DNA of 52,234 nt, from the NCBI GenBank assembly GCA_023398955.1, contig JAEWRL010000214.1:1-52234 (forward strand). The letters are read 5' to 3'. The position numbers were made by a program, and so were the translations under genes. Of this stretch, positions 27,048 through 35,078 are shown one piece after another. The DNA is from Pseudomonadota bacterium. GTDB lineage: Bacteria > Myxococcota_A > Polyangia > Polyangiales > Polyangiaceae. The notes under the pieces are model-generated. The model was not told the DNA's origin and made no database searches. It worked only from the letters and a program-made list of their open reading frames with translations. Each line of letters begins with the position of its first letter. The stretch's first letter is position 1.

Positions 27048-27436
27048 CTCAGGCCCTCCAGGGTGGTGGGGATGAACCGGCGATCGCCGATGTCTTCGCC
27101 CATCGCAGCCTCGAGCTGCTTCGCACGCGCGACGGTGTCTCTCTGGGCGGCGCACACAGCGAGATTTGGGAAGTCCTCCGGCAACCCGTAGAGGTCGAAC
27201 AGCGAGGTGACACGAAGGTCGTTGGCATTGGAGCGCATCAGGGTGCAGATATCCTTCCGCCAGTGCTTCCAGTGGCCACCGCCCTTCGCGAGCTTCTGGC
27301 CCGTCTTCCGATCACGCTTTGTGGTGACCTCGATCGGCGTCGTCCACACATGCCTTGCGCTGAGATGCGGTGCGAGGAGCTGCTTGACGAACTCCTGCTC
27401 GGTGCCGCCTTCGACGATGATGTAGAGGCGGATCAC
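27044..27436 (-). CDS. Short DUF4276 protein, probably C-terminally truncated
   Basis: 130 residues starting MIRLYIIVEGGTEQEFVKQL, with SLFDLYGLPEDFPN and EDIGDRRFIP, all typical of DUF4276. This family resembles TOPRIM-like partners of ATPases in OLD/PARIS-like defence pairs. Family members I know continue for another 70 or more residues past RRFIP, including a conserved HEFEALLF stretch; here the protein stops at TTLEGLR. The ATGA overlaps at both ends show it is still coupled to the ATPase before it and to pglX after it. Either the C-terminus was deleted when pglX was joined on, or this is a naturally short subtype. A remaining acidic pair (E9, E13) and FDLYG could still serve a metal site. 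Confidence 0.75.
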   Translation of the reverse strand: MIRLYIIVEGGTEQEFVKQLLAPHLSARHVWTTPIEVTTKRDRKTGQKLAKGGGHWKHWRKDICTLMRSNANDLRVTSLFDLYGLPEDFPNLAVCAAQRDTVARAKQLEAAMGEDIGDRRFIPTTLEGLR

Positions 27437-28563
27437 GGACGGCCTCCGAGCACGTTCTTGTCGTAGAGCTGCGAGAGGCTGTAGTCCTCGAGCCAGGCCT
27501 GCAGGTTCGTCGGATCGAGCCGATTGAAGTCGCTCTCGCCGCCTCGCCGCTCGGCGACGATGACCTCGTCGGGCGCGAACTCGTCGAGGAGCGCCGGCGA
27601 CTGGGTCGCCACGAGGATCTGCGAGTGCGAAGACGCAGTGCGTACGAGCCCCGCAAAGATAGACAACGCGGCGGGATGCAGGCCGAGCTCCGGCTCGTCG
27701 ACGCTGATGAACTTGGGCCGGGTTCCCGGCGGTTGCGTCAGCGCCGCGAACAGCGCGATCGCCCGGAGCGTGCCGTCGGACAGATCGTGAACGTCGAAAC
27801 GGTAGTCCTTTTCGTCATGCCAGTAGAGGCGCACCGCAGACGCATCGCCCCGAACGGGCTCCACGAGATCGGGTTCGAGCGTCTTGATGAACGGGGCCAC
27901 GCGCCGGACCAAGCCTTCGAGGAGGGTCCAGGCCGCCCGCCCGTCTTCGCTCGTGCTGCTCTTGAGTTGATAGAGGTACGCCGCGAGGTTCGACCCGTCC
28001 GAGCGAACGTACTTGCTGTCCGCTTGGCGCGCGTTCTGCCGGAGCGGTGACTGAAACGACGTGTCGTGGAAGTGGAAGTGACTCATGCGCTCGATGAGCG
28101 CGGGGACCGCTGCCAGCGACGATGGAGCAGGAAGCCGGAAGCTTCCTAGTTGCGACTCGGTGTGCCCTGTTCCAAGTTGGAAACCTTTGGGCTCCTCGTC
28201 CGCCAGCGAACCGAGAAAGAGGTTCTCCGCAACGAAGACGAGGGAGTCGGTCGCGGCGTAGCCGAGCCTGGCTTCGTAGCACTTTCGCTGCGCGCCATCG
28301 TTGAACTCGAGAGCGATCTCCGCTTCCTGAGTCGCCTTCGGCCCGTAGTGGAGCAGCCTGGACGCCCCGCCGTGTTCCCCTACGAACCGCCGGAGCGCCT
28401 GGGTGCGCATGAGCGGGGGCAGTCGGAGCGCCCTGAGCAAGTTGGACTTGCCGGCACCGTTGGGACCGATGAGGACGTTGATGCGCTCGAGTTCGACGGT
28501 CACGTCCTTGAGCGACCAGAGCCCCTGGACGCGGATCTTGGTGAGCAGGGTTTCTTTGATCAC
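27433..28563 (-). CDS. OLD/RecF-type AAA ATPase paired with DUF4276
   Basis: A 376-residue ABC-like ATPase. Walker A is GPNGAGKSN (33-41), the signature is DLSDGTLRAIALFAAL (about 256), and Walker B is FISVDEPELGLHP (about 282), followed by the H-loop-like region ILVATQSPALLDEF. This architecture is the AAA_21/SMC-like ATPase used in OLD, PARIS and related sensor pairs, where the ATPase detects an invader and the TOPRIM-like partner acts. Start ATG 28561-28563; its stop overlaps the DUF4276 start as ATGA. It lies between pglW and pglX, so it is a nested defence pair or an acquired BREX accessory. All ATPase motifs look intact. Confidence 0.85.
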   Translation of the reverse strand: MIKETLLTKIRVQGLWSLKDVTVELERINVLIGPNGAGKSNLLRALRLPPLMRTQALRRFVGEHGGASRLLHYGPKATQEAEIALEFNDGAQRKCYEARLGYAATDSLVFVAENLFLGSLADEEPKGFQLGTGHTESQLGSFRLPAPSSLAAVPALIERMSHFHFHDTSFQSPLRQNARQADSKYVRSDGSNLAAYLYQLKSSTSEDGRAAWTLLEGLVRRVAPFIKTLEPDLVEPVRGDASAVRLYWHDEKDYRFDVHDLSDGTLRAIALFAALTQPPGTRPKFISVDEPELGLHPAALSIFAGLVRTASSHSQILVATQSPALLDEFAPDEVIVAERRGGESDFNRLDPTNLQAWLEDYSLSQLYDKNVLGGRP

Positions 28564-28672
28564 GGGGAACTCTCTGGAGGCCTATGTGCACGGGCCTGCC
28601 ACTCGAATTGTCCAACGGGCTGTTGGACAGTTTGATCAACAGCTTGTCGGCCAGTTTGATCGCGCCTGGCGC
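28564..28672 (-). promoter_or_regulatory. Only non-overlapping gap in the BREX operon, with hairpin
   Basis: 109 bp separate pglW from the ATPase gene, while nearly all other junctions overlap. GTCCAAC (28610-28616) and GTTGGAC (28622-28628) form a perfect 7-bp stem with a 5-base loop. CAGTTTGATC occurs twice nearby (about 28628 and 28651). This could be an internal promoter, operator, attenuator or processing site for the downstream genes. No clear promoter boxes are visible on the minus strand. Confidence 0.4.
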
Positions 28673-31600
28673 TCATGAAGCCTCCGCGGCTTTGTGGGCG
28701 TTCGCTAGCCACGCATCGGGCATGACGAGCCGCTGGCTCGGTAGTGGCGCGGGAACGGGCAGGCGACCGTTGATCGAGGGCGCGGTGCCGTCGGCGTGCG
28801 ACGGGACCACGAGCAGGACGGCGGGCGCGTCACCGCGCTCCGCTTCGTTGACGATGCGTGCGAGCGCACCGGAAAGGCCGTAGCGCGCGAGCGCTCCGGG
28901 CCACGCGAGGACCAGCGTCGGCTCGCGGCGTTTCAGGAGGTCGTCGACGACGGCGTCGATTGCCTGGCGCACCAGCTCGAGGAGCAGCGGCCAGTCGGGG
29001 CCATCGGGGCCCGCGCGGTCGGCACCTTCGATGTTCGCCCACTCGACGCCGAGCGCGGCGGCGGTCTTTCGGACGGCGGCGAAGAGCTCGAGGTCCAGCG
29101 ATACTTCCCTCGTCTTGAGCGCCGAGGCGAGCGCCTCGGTCGCGTGGCTCGCGATATCGGCGCGCACCTGCACGACGCGGAAGCGGCCGGCCGCGACACC
29201 CCGATCGAGCTGGTCTTGAAAGGCTGCAGCACGCTGCGCATCGGGGCTGCGTCGCTGCGGCAGCCCGGGCGCCGTGGGCCTACGCGCGGGGAGCGCCACT
29301 GTCATCGAGGTGTGTGCGTGCACGCCTGGACGCGCGTACTCGCCCGAGCCGATGTCCGGCATGAACACGAGCCCGTGCGGTGCGAGCAGCGCGTCGAGTG
29401 CCGGACGCTCCGGGAGCGGTGCGGCCTCGGGGTAGCGCGCAGCGATGCGCCTCTTCACGGCGTCTGGCGTGAGGCCTGCGCCGGAGAGCGCTGCGAGACT
29501 CAGGGCCAGGGCGCGTCCCGCATCCATGCCCCGCGGGTAGAGCTCGAGGCGCGCTGAGGCTGCCGCATTGGTGCTGGCACGTGCGGCGAGAGTGAGTCGC
29601 TGGTCCGCCGGCAGCGTTGCGACCGGCGTGCCCTCGGCGATCTCGGCGAGCTTGCTGCGCACCGCCTCGGAAGAGGGAAGCGGCTCTGTCATTGCGAGCT
29701 TGTCAGCGGTCTCTGCCAGCGCCGCGAGCGCGTCGAGGACTTCGGGATCGCGCGCAACCCACGGCGTGCTGCCGATACGGCGCCATGTGGCCGGCCTCGG
29801 GTGCGGGTGTCCCGCAGAAGACTGCGGCCGTAGCTCGAGGGCCACACGCACGAGCGCGGCGGCTGTGCGCTCGTCGTCGTCCGTGGGGGCGGCGTCGGTA
29901 CGGGCCTTCGCCAGCGCCTTCGCGAGATCGAGGAGTGGAGCGGCAGGCGCGAGCGCATCGAGCACCGACGACAGCGCCTCGGTCAGGGTTGTCGCGGCCG
30001 CGTTGTCCGCCCAGCGCTTGTTGCGGAGAAATTGCATGCTCGAGTGGATCTGCGCGGGATCGATGCCGAACGCCCCGGCCACCTCGGACACGGTGCGCGC
30101 CGCCGGGAGCCCCGTGTCTGGTCGATCGTCAGGCAGCGGGTCGAGGCCGACCAGAACGCGGAGTCGCTTGGTCGCCTCGTTCTGGCTTGCGCGGCCGATG
30201 AGCTCACGCGACCAATCGCCGAGCGAGCCGGGTGTCGGCTCTGCGGCTGCCAGCGCCGCGAGCCGCTCCCGCAGCGCTTCGGCGCGCGGCTTGCCAAGCA
30301 GCTTCTCGATGCGCGCGGCGTGGGCGAGCGCAGCGTCGACAGTGGTCTTGATGCCCGCCGCAACGAGACGGTCTACCGTGCTTGCGTCGATTCCGGTTTC
30401 GGGCTCGTCGAGAACCAAGCGCGGGCGCGCGAAGCCGGGCACGAGCAGCGGGCGGTTCTCGACTTCGAAGCGGGTGCGCAGCTCGTCGGCGATTTTGACG
30501 ATGTCGCGCGCGACCTGGGTACCGACGCCGCGCACGACCGAGAGCTGGTTGCGGGGCAAGAGCAGCAGCTCGGCGACCGTCGATACGCCCGCGCGGTCAA
30601 GCGCGTTTCGGGCGCGCGCCGAAAGCGGCAGCGCATCGACGGGCGTCTCGGGGCGTACCTGGTCGAGCGCGATCGCGGAAGCGCCGTCGTCGGTCTCGGC
30701 ATCGACGGAGAGGGCGTGGCCCCACGCCTGGCGCATCGCCTCGGCACTCGCGAAGCGCACCTTCGAATCGCGCGCAAAAGCCCTGCGGAAGAACGCAGTC
30801 AGGCGGTCGCGGACCGCGGCGTCGAAGCGCTCGGCCTCGACACCGACCTCGGCGGTCGCGTCGCCCTGCAGGAGCGTGGGACGGGCGCCGGTGAGCGCGT
30901 GATAGAGCACGGCGGCACCGGCGTAGCGGTCTGCCTCCGCATCCCATATGCCGCGCAGGTAGAGCCACGGATCGCGCCACTCGGCGGTGCCCGCCGTCAC
31001 GGCTGCGGCATCGGCCGACGAGAGCGAGAAGTCGAGGAGCAAGAGATGGCTCTGCTTCTTCGAGAGGCTCGTGAACCCTACGTTAGTCGGCTTGATGTCG
31101 CGGTGGGTGACGCCCGCCTCTTCGAGGTACTGGACCGCGGACAGAAGGTCATCGCCGTAGCGACGCGCGAGGTCGAGCGGCAGCGTCCCCTGCTCCCGCA
31201 GTACGTCGCCCAAGCTTCGGTCGCCCGCGAACTCGAGCAGCAGGCACGGAAGCCCACCGAGCGTGACGACGTCGCGGAGCGCGACGATGTGCTCGTGGCG
31301 AAGCTCGCGGAGCGTCTTCGCTTCCGAGAGCAGGCGCTCGCCACAGCCCGCGTCGTGCGGCACCTTGAGCGCGAAGTCGCGCCCCTCGCGGCGCACGTGA
31401 AGGACGAGCGCCGTGCCGCCGGAGCCGAGGCGCCGTTCGACGCGCAGTCCCCCCTGCAGCGTGTCGCCCTTCTGCGCGTCGCGTGGATCGGCGCCAGCAC
31501 CGACTTCGGCGACTGGGCGCGTGAGCGCTTCGAGTACGAACGCGTTGAACCAGTCGGAGATGTCGTCGGCGCGGGCGTGGAGGTTCGGCTGGGTCGCGAA

Positions 31601-32959
31601 GGAGATGGCCTCATCGAGGATGGCGAGGTCCGCGCGCACCGCCGATGGGCGCAGGCCCCCTTCGCCGTCCTTGACGCCCTTGATGCGCTGCTCGCGCTCC
31701 TGGACCGTAGCGGCCGGGTGCTGCCCGGTGAGCACGAGCCATGCGAGGCAGCCCACCGAGAACACGTCACTCTCGTAGGTGGCCTTCTCGGGATCTGCGA
31801 GGACTTCGGGCGCTTGATACAGGCGGTCGACGTCCTGCGAGAGCTGGTGGAAGTGCCGTGTGCCGACGCTCGAGTGCTCGATCCACGCGGCGGTCTGAAA
31901 GCGATGCAGGCGCACATGGATGCGCCCGTCGCTGCCCCGACGCACGAGCACCGAGGCGGGCGAGAGGTTGCGGTGCAGGACACCCGAGCGGTGGCAGTGC
32001 GCGACAGCTTCGACGATCTGCTGCAGGAGGCCAAGCCGCTCGTCGAAGGTGAGGTTCGGCTCCTGCCGGATGAAGGCATGAAGCGGCAGCGAGTCTTCGA
32101 ACGCCTCGAAGAGCACTGCGGGGCCGAGCGGCGCGTCGTCAACGAAGGATCGGTACGCGAGGATGCCCGGGTGCTGACCGATTTGCGCAAGCGTCTGCGC
32201 CTCGCGCTTCGCGGCGCGATGGAGCTGCGAGCGTCGGTCGGCGGACGTCGCGGCAGGCACGAGGTAGCTGCGGACGCGCGCCTGGTCCGTCTCGACGACC
32301 ATGTTCTTCGCGAGGTGCTCCTGGTAGCCCTCGCCGTCGTCAACGAGCTCGCCGAGCTTGTAGCCGCCTACGACGCGCGCGTTGGTGCTCGGGCGCAGCC
32401 CGATCTTGTGCGCAGCCTGGAGGAGCTGCTTCATCATCGGACGGTTCACGATGCGCCGCGGGTCGCGGCCATCGAGCCCGTTCACAAGCTTGCTGCCGAC
32501 GTCGTCGGGGAGCAGCAGCCACGGTGGCCGACCGCCATCGAGCCGCACCTCGGTGACATTGGAGAGGAAGACCGCTGCGTAGACGTACGGACGCTCATTG
32601 CCGAGCTGCCGCCCGAGCAGATCTCCGAGCACCTTCGCCTTGAGGTTCGCGCCGGGGTAAGGGCACTCGATCGTGCGGCGTCGCCCATGCTCGGTGATCG
32701 TCCAGTCGACGATGTCTCCACTGAGGACGCCGGGGTGGCTCTTGATCTCGACGAGGAACAGGCCCTGCCTTGAAAGGAAGAGCAGATCCATCTCGTAGAG
32801 CCGGCCCGACGAGGGCTCGTAGAGCTCGTGGAGTTCCCACGCCTGATGCGGATCGGTATCCGAGAGGGACGAGTGCTCGTAGATGAGGTCGAGTGCCTGC
32901 CGCTCCCATGGGAAGGGAGTCGGGCGACCGCGATGAATGCGTCCCTCTGGGAGCGCCAC
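28673..32959 (-). CDS. pglW: BREX type 2 kinase PglW with NERD domain
   Basis: 1428 residues. An N-terminal NERD domain (about 15-130) keeps a nuclease-like D58...E71-x-K73 pattern (LYEMDLLFLSRQGLFLVEIK). A first kinase-like domain (about 225-480) has HRNLSP at 329-334 with Asn in place of the catalytic Asp and no DFG, so it looks like a pseudokinase. A second kinase domain (about 500-770) has GSGGTA (512-517), Lys532, HRDIKPTN (619-626) and DFS in place of DFG, so it could be active. A helix-hairpin-helix DNA-binding segment follows (RGVGTQVARDIVKIADEL), then a long C-terminal region. PglW is the regulatory kinase of type 2 BREX. GTG 32957-32959 overlaps the preceding TAG by one base. Confidence 0.93.
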   Translation of the reverse strand: MALPEGRIHRGRPTPFPWERQALDLIYEHSSLSDTDPHQAWELHELYEPSSGRLYEMDLLFLSRQGLFLVEIKSHPGVLSGDIVDWTITEHGRRRTIECPYPGANLKAKVLGDLLGRQLGNERPYVYAAVFLSNVTEVRLDGGRPPWLLLPDDVGSKLVNGLDGRDPRRIVNRPMMKQLLQAAHKIGLRPSTNARVVGGYKLGELVDDGEGYQEHLAKNMVVETDQARVRSYLVPAATSADRRSQLHRAAKREAQTLAQIGQHPGILAYRSFVDDAPLGPAVLFEAFEDSLPLHAFIRQEPNLTFDERLGLLQQIVEAVAHCHRSGVLHRNLSPASVLVRRGSDGRIHVRLHRFQTAAWIEHSSVGTRHFHQLSQDVDRLYQAPEVLADPEKATYESDVFSVGCLAWLVLTGQHPAATVQEREQRIKGVKDGEGGLRPSAVRADLAILDEAISFATQPNLHARADDISDWFNAFVLEALTRPVAEVGAGADPRDAQKGDTLQGGLRVERRLGSGGTALVLHVRREGRDFALKVPHDAGCGERLLSEAKTLRELRHEHIVALRDVVTLGGLPCLLLEFAGDRSLGDVLREQGTLPLDLARRYGDDLLSAVQYLEEAGVTHRDIKPTNVGFTSLSKKQSHLLLLDFSLSSADAAAVTAGTAEWRDPWLYLRGIWDAEADRYAGAAVLYHALTGARPTLLQGDATAEVGVEAERFDAAVRDRLTAFFRRAFARDSKVRFASAEAMRQAWGHALSVDAETDDGASAIALDQVRPETPVDALPLSARARNALDRAGVSTVAELLLLPRNQLSVVRGVGTQVARDIVKIADELRTRFEVENRPLLVPGFARPRLVLDEPETGIDASTVDRLVAAGIKTTVDAALAHAARIEKLLGKPRAEALRERLAALAAAEPTPGSLGDWSRELIGRASQNEATKRLRVLVGLDPLPDDRPDTGLPAARTVSEVAGAFGIDPAQIHSSMQFLRNKRWADNAAATTLTEALSSVLDALAPAAPLLDLAKALAKARTDAAPTDDDERTAAALVRVALELRPQSSAGHPHPRPATWRRIGSTPWVARDPEVLDALAALAETADKLAMTEPLPSSEAVRSKLAEIAEGTPVATLPADQRLTLAARASTNAAASARLELYPRGMDAGRALALSLAALSGAGLTPDAVKRRIAARYPEAAPLPERPALDALLAPHGLVFMPDIGSGEYARPGVHAHTSMTVALPARRPTAPGLPQRRSPDAQRAAAFQDQLDRGVAAGRFRVVQVRADIASHATEALASALKTREVSLDLELFAAVRKTAAALGVEWANIEGADRAGPDGPDWPLLLELVRQAIDAVVDDLLKRREPTLVLAWPGALARYGLSGALARIVNEAERGDAPAVLLVVPSHADGTAPSINGRLPVPAPLPSQRLVMPDAWLANAHKAAEAS

Positions 32960-33663
32960 TACTTGCCCCCCGCCTTCCGCGCGAGTTCGGCCGCTTCAGG
33001 CTCGGCGTCGGGCGAGAGCACCGCCGCGTCGAGGTGTGCGAAGCCCGCAGCGCGCAGCGTGCCCTCAGCGCCTTCGGCCGGGCGAACGAGCGCGGTGCGA
33101 CCGCGCGCGCCGAGTAGCACGGCGGCGAGCCCCGCGAGCTGGCGCCACGCGGCCTTGTTGGCGACAACGACGACCTGGTCGGTCCAAGAGAGCCCCGTGT
33201 TTTCGGCGAAAACCTTGGCGACCGAGACGATGGCGGCGCCGCCCGCAACGACGAGCTTGGTCGACGGGCTGATCGCCGGCACGGGAACCCTCGCCGTCTT
33301 CACCCCGAGCCCGTAGGCGATGTGCTCCAGCGTGACCGGCGCGTCGGGTTCGGTGAGCAGTCGCTTGGCTGCGCGATCATCCATGCCGCCCCAATCCGGG
33401 CCGAAGGGCTCGTCGTCGGCGAGGCCGAAGAAGCCAAAGCACTCCGAGGGCGAGAACGCAGCGCCCCACGTTCCGGCGGCGTCGCGGAGCAGGACGTCGA
33501 CGCGGTCGCCCGCGCCCAGCGCGCCAGCGAACTGTCCCCACCGTGCGTCCGCGTCGACACCAAACCGCCGAGGACTGGTCTCCCTGGCATCCAATGCTCG
33601 AAGTCCGAGGACCGCAGCCTCGTAGAAGGTGGCTCGCGCCTTGGTCGTCACGCCCTCAGACAT
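32959..33663 (-). CDS. Unknown protein between regulator and pglW, 234 aa
   Basis: ATG 33661-33663 lies inside the end of the HTH gene (8-bp overlap); its TAG overlaps the pglW GTG by one base. It starts MSEGVTTKARATFYEAAVLG. The C-terminal half has a Rossmann-like strand-helix pattern (TKLVVAGGAAIVSVAKVFAE, then QVVVVANKAAWRQLAGLAAV). The N-terminal half has FGFFGLADDEPFGPDWGGMD. I recognise no family and no catalytic motif. Its lock-step position suggests it is part of the BREX unit, perhaps acting with PglW. It is not among the six standard type 2 BREX genes. Confidence 0.75.
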   Translation of the reverse strand: MSEGVTTKARATFYEAAVLGLRALDARETSPRRFGVDADARWGQFAGALGAGDRVDVLLRDAAGTWGAAFSPSECFGFFGLADDEPFGPDWGGMDDRAAKRLLTEPDAPVTLEHIAYGLGVKTARVPVPAISPSTKLVVAGGAAIVSVAKVFAENTGLSWTDQVVVVANKAAWRQLAGLAAVLLGARGRTALVRPAEGAEGTLRAAGFAHLDAAVLSPDAEPEAAELARKAGGK

Positions 33664-33850
33664 CGTCGGCCCCTCTACTTGCCGCCTTCTGCTGCTCGAT
33701 CCAAGCGTCGAGGTCGACGCGCTTGAACCGCCACTGCCCACCGACCTTGAAGCCGGGGAGCACCCCCTTCTGGGCGAGCGTGTAGACAGTTTTGTCGGTG
33801 ACCTTCAGCAACTTGGCGACCTCGGGAAGCGTGAGGATCTCATCCGTCAT
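33656..33850 (-). CDS. HTH_17/excisionase-like DNA-binding protein, first gene of the operon
   Basis: 64 residues from ATG 33848-33850, preceded by GGAG about 11 bases upstream. The sequence LTLPEVAKLLKVTDKTVYTL is a MerR/excisionase-type helix-turn-helix, followed by the wing GFKVGGQWRFKRVDLDAWIE. The longer open frame upstream (to 33958) has no family-like sequence. As the first gene of a roughly 26.6-kb operon it probably binds its own promoter region, setting BREX-Hachiman expression. The alternative is a leftover recombination directionality factor from a mobile element, since the type is the same and a repeat-flanked segment begins 0.6 kb away. Function is inferred from fold and position. 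Confidence 0.85.
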   Translation of the reverse strand: MTDEILTLPEVAKLLKVTDKTVYTLAQKGVLPGFKVGGQWRFKRVDLDAWIEQQKAASRGADDV

Positions 33851-33964
33851 CGTGGGCGGGCTCCACCGCCGAAGCGGATGGCAGACTTTTCCAGAGGACG
33901 GCAGGGTACCCCCGGTCCGAAGCGGCACGCAACACACAAGAACAGCGGAATCCCCCATGCTTTC

Positions 33965-34279
33965 TCACCCCCCGCTTCGGCTTCGCAGCCTGGCCAACTC
34001 GCCGTGCAGCCACTCGTCGCCGTTTCGCCGCACGAGCTCGGCCACCATCGCGTCCTCGCAGGGCGACTCCTTGGCGTAGTTACCACCGTGGCGCTCGGCA
34101 CGGGCACTGAAGAACAGCGCGAGCCGCAGGTCCTCCGTGGGCACGGTCGCGAGCTCCTCCCCAGCGTCGAGCCGCCGCGAGACCGCGTGCGCCCGCTTCG
34201 CGCAGGCCTGCAAGCTGCCGGCCACCTCGTACCCGTTGATTGTGTGTGCGACATCGCGCCAGTCGTACCCGAAGGACAT
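33965..34279 (-). CDS. Small hypothetical protein, 104 aa
   Basis: ATG 34277-34279 gives MSFGYDWRDVAHTINGYEVA, a compact helical protein ending in EWLHGELARLRSRSGG. It has no strong ribosome binding site. A different minus-strand frame just upstream (GTG 34411-34413, MTPALNSSGWQFPAAAVKLE...) also looks protein-like until about 34310, so the two may be halves of one frameshifted gene. It sits 114 bp upstream of the HTH regulator on the same strand and could be part of the leader of the BREX operon. No family recognised. Confidence 0.5.
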   Translation of the reverse strand: MSFGYDWRDVAHTINGYEVAGSLQACAKRAHAVSRRLDAGEELATVPTEDLRLALFFSARAERHGGNYAKESPCEDAMVAELVRRNGDEWLHGELARLRSRSGG

Positions 34280-34538
34280 GAGCTCGAGCTTACGCTGCGA
34301 GCGCGGCCGTGTCGCCCCTCAGCTTTCGCCAGCCGCGCCAGGAAATGTCCGAGCTCGAGCTTCACGGCCGCGGCGGGGAACTGCCACCCGCTGCTGTTGA
34401 GTGCTGGCGTCACCCCTGGGGGTGATGCTCGCGAAGGCTAGATGTGCATGGGGCCGCGGACTTGGCGCTGCAATGGCGTCAAGGGAGCCCGCGAAGGCCC
34501 CCTCAACGCCCCGTCCCTACCGCCCCATCCCCCGCCCT

Positions 34539-34811
34539 CTACGGCGAGGCACTTCCATTCGCCGGCTCAATCGAGTTTGCGCGCATGGTCGCTATAGCGT
34601 CGAAGAACCCGGCGACCTCCGAAGCTTGGAGAACACCAGCGGAGACTTCGACGAGGGCACTTCGGATCTCGGCAGCAGCCGCGGCGGGCTCATCCCAGCG
34701 GACGGCGTCGATACGCTGGACGGCGGTTTGAAAGGCGTAGGAGGCCCGCGACAAGAGCATGCCGCGAAAGTCTTCGTGATGCTTGAGGACGGCGGAATCG
34801 ACGCGAATCAC
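34539..34811 (-). CDS. Repeat-borne small protein A, copy 1 (90 aa)
   Basis: Starts at GTG 34809-34811 behind GGAGGT at ideal spacing. A short helical protein containing HHEDFRGMLLSRASYAF, RIDAVRWDEPAAAAAEIR and SEVAGFFDAIATMRANSIEP. It differs from copy 2 at five residues, and several other base differences are silent third-position changes (for example ACC/ACT, CGC/CGT, GCA/GCT), so both copies look like genes kept under selection. No family recognised. Protein B lies just upstream on the same strand, so the two are probably an operon. Confidence 0.65.
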   Translation of the reverse strand: MIRVDSAVLKHHEDFRGMLLSRASYAFQTAVQRIDAVRWDEPAAAAAEIRSALVEVSAGVLQASEVAGFFDAIATMRANSIEPANGSASP

Positions 34812-34862
34812 GGCAGCACCTCCGCGGCGAGGAGCCCGAGAAAGGCCGCAAGAGCGCGGCAG

Positions 34863-35078
34863 CTATCCAGATTTTCGGCAAACGGATGCGTTGTGGTACA
34901 GGTATCCATGCTGTCTCCTTGCGTTGGTCATGGAGTCAGCGAGCTCTCGGGTGGTGACAGCCGCCCGGGGGCTCACTTGGTCAACGATGTTGATGAGCGA
35001 ATCGGTGGTGTGGTCGCAGCTCAACGCCAAGTCGGGGTGCTTCACTGCTTCCAACCCCCGCACGCAAGACGATGCCAA
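34863..35078 (-). CDS. Repeat-borne small protein B, copy 1 (up to 71 aa)
   Basis: The longest frame starts at a TTG (35076-35078); a GTG five codons in is equally possible, and no strong ribosome binding site decides. The translation includes KHPDLALSCDHTTDSLINIV and DQVSPRAAVTTRELADSM. About the first 40 codons lie in the 113-bp stretch identical to copy 2. Later codons differ at several residues, so constraint is weaker than in protein A. No family recognised. Confidence 0.45.
   Translation of the reverse strand: MASSCVRGLEAVKHPDLALSCDHTTDSLINIVDQVSPRAAVTTRELADSMTNARRQHGYLYHNASVCRKSG

Noticed and set aside
27048..27155. Longer PglX N-terminus from 27155
   Set aside because: The extension overlaps DUF4276 coding sequence, is His/Arg-rich, and lacks a ribosome binding site, whereas ATG 27047 has GGAG upstream.
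25200..27191. A 663-codon plus-strand open frame
   Set aside because: It lies opposite pglX, has no recognisable motif, and long antisense frames are expected in high-GC coding DNA with biased third positions.
30032..32773. A 913-codon plus-strand open frame
   Set aside because: Antisense shadow of pglW. The minus-strand protein has clear NERD and kinase motifs, while this frame has none.
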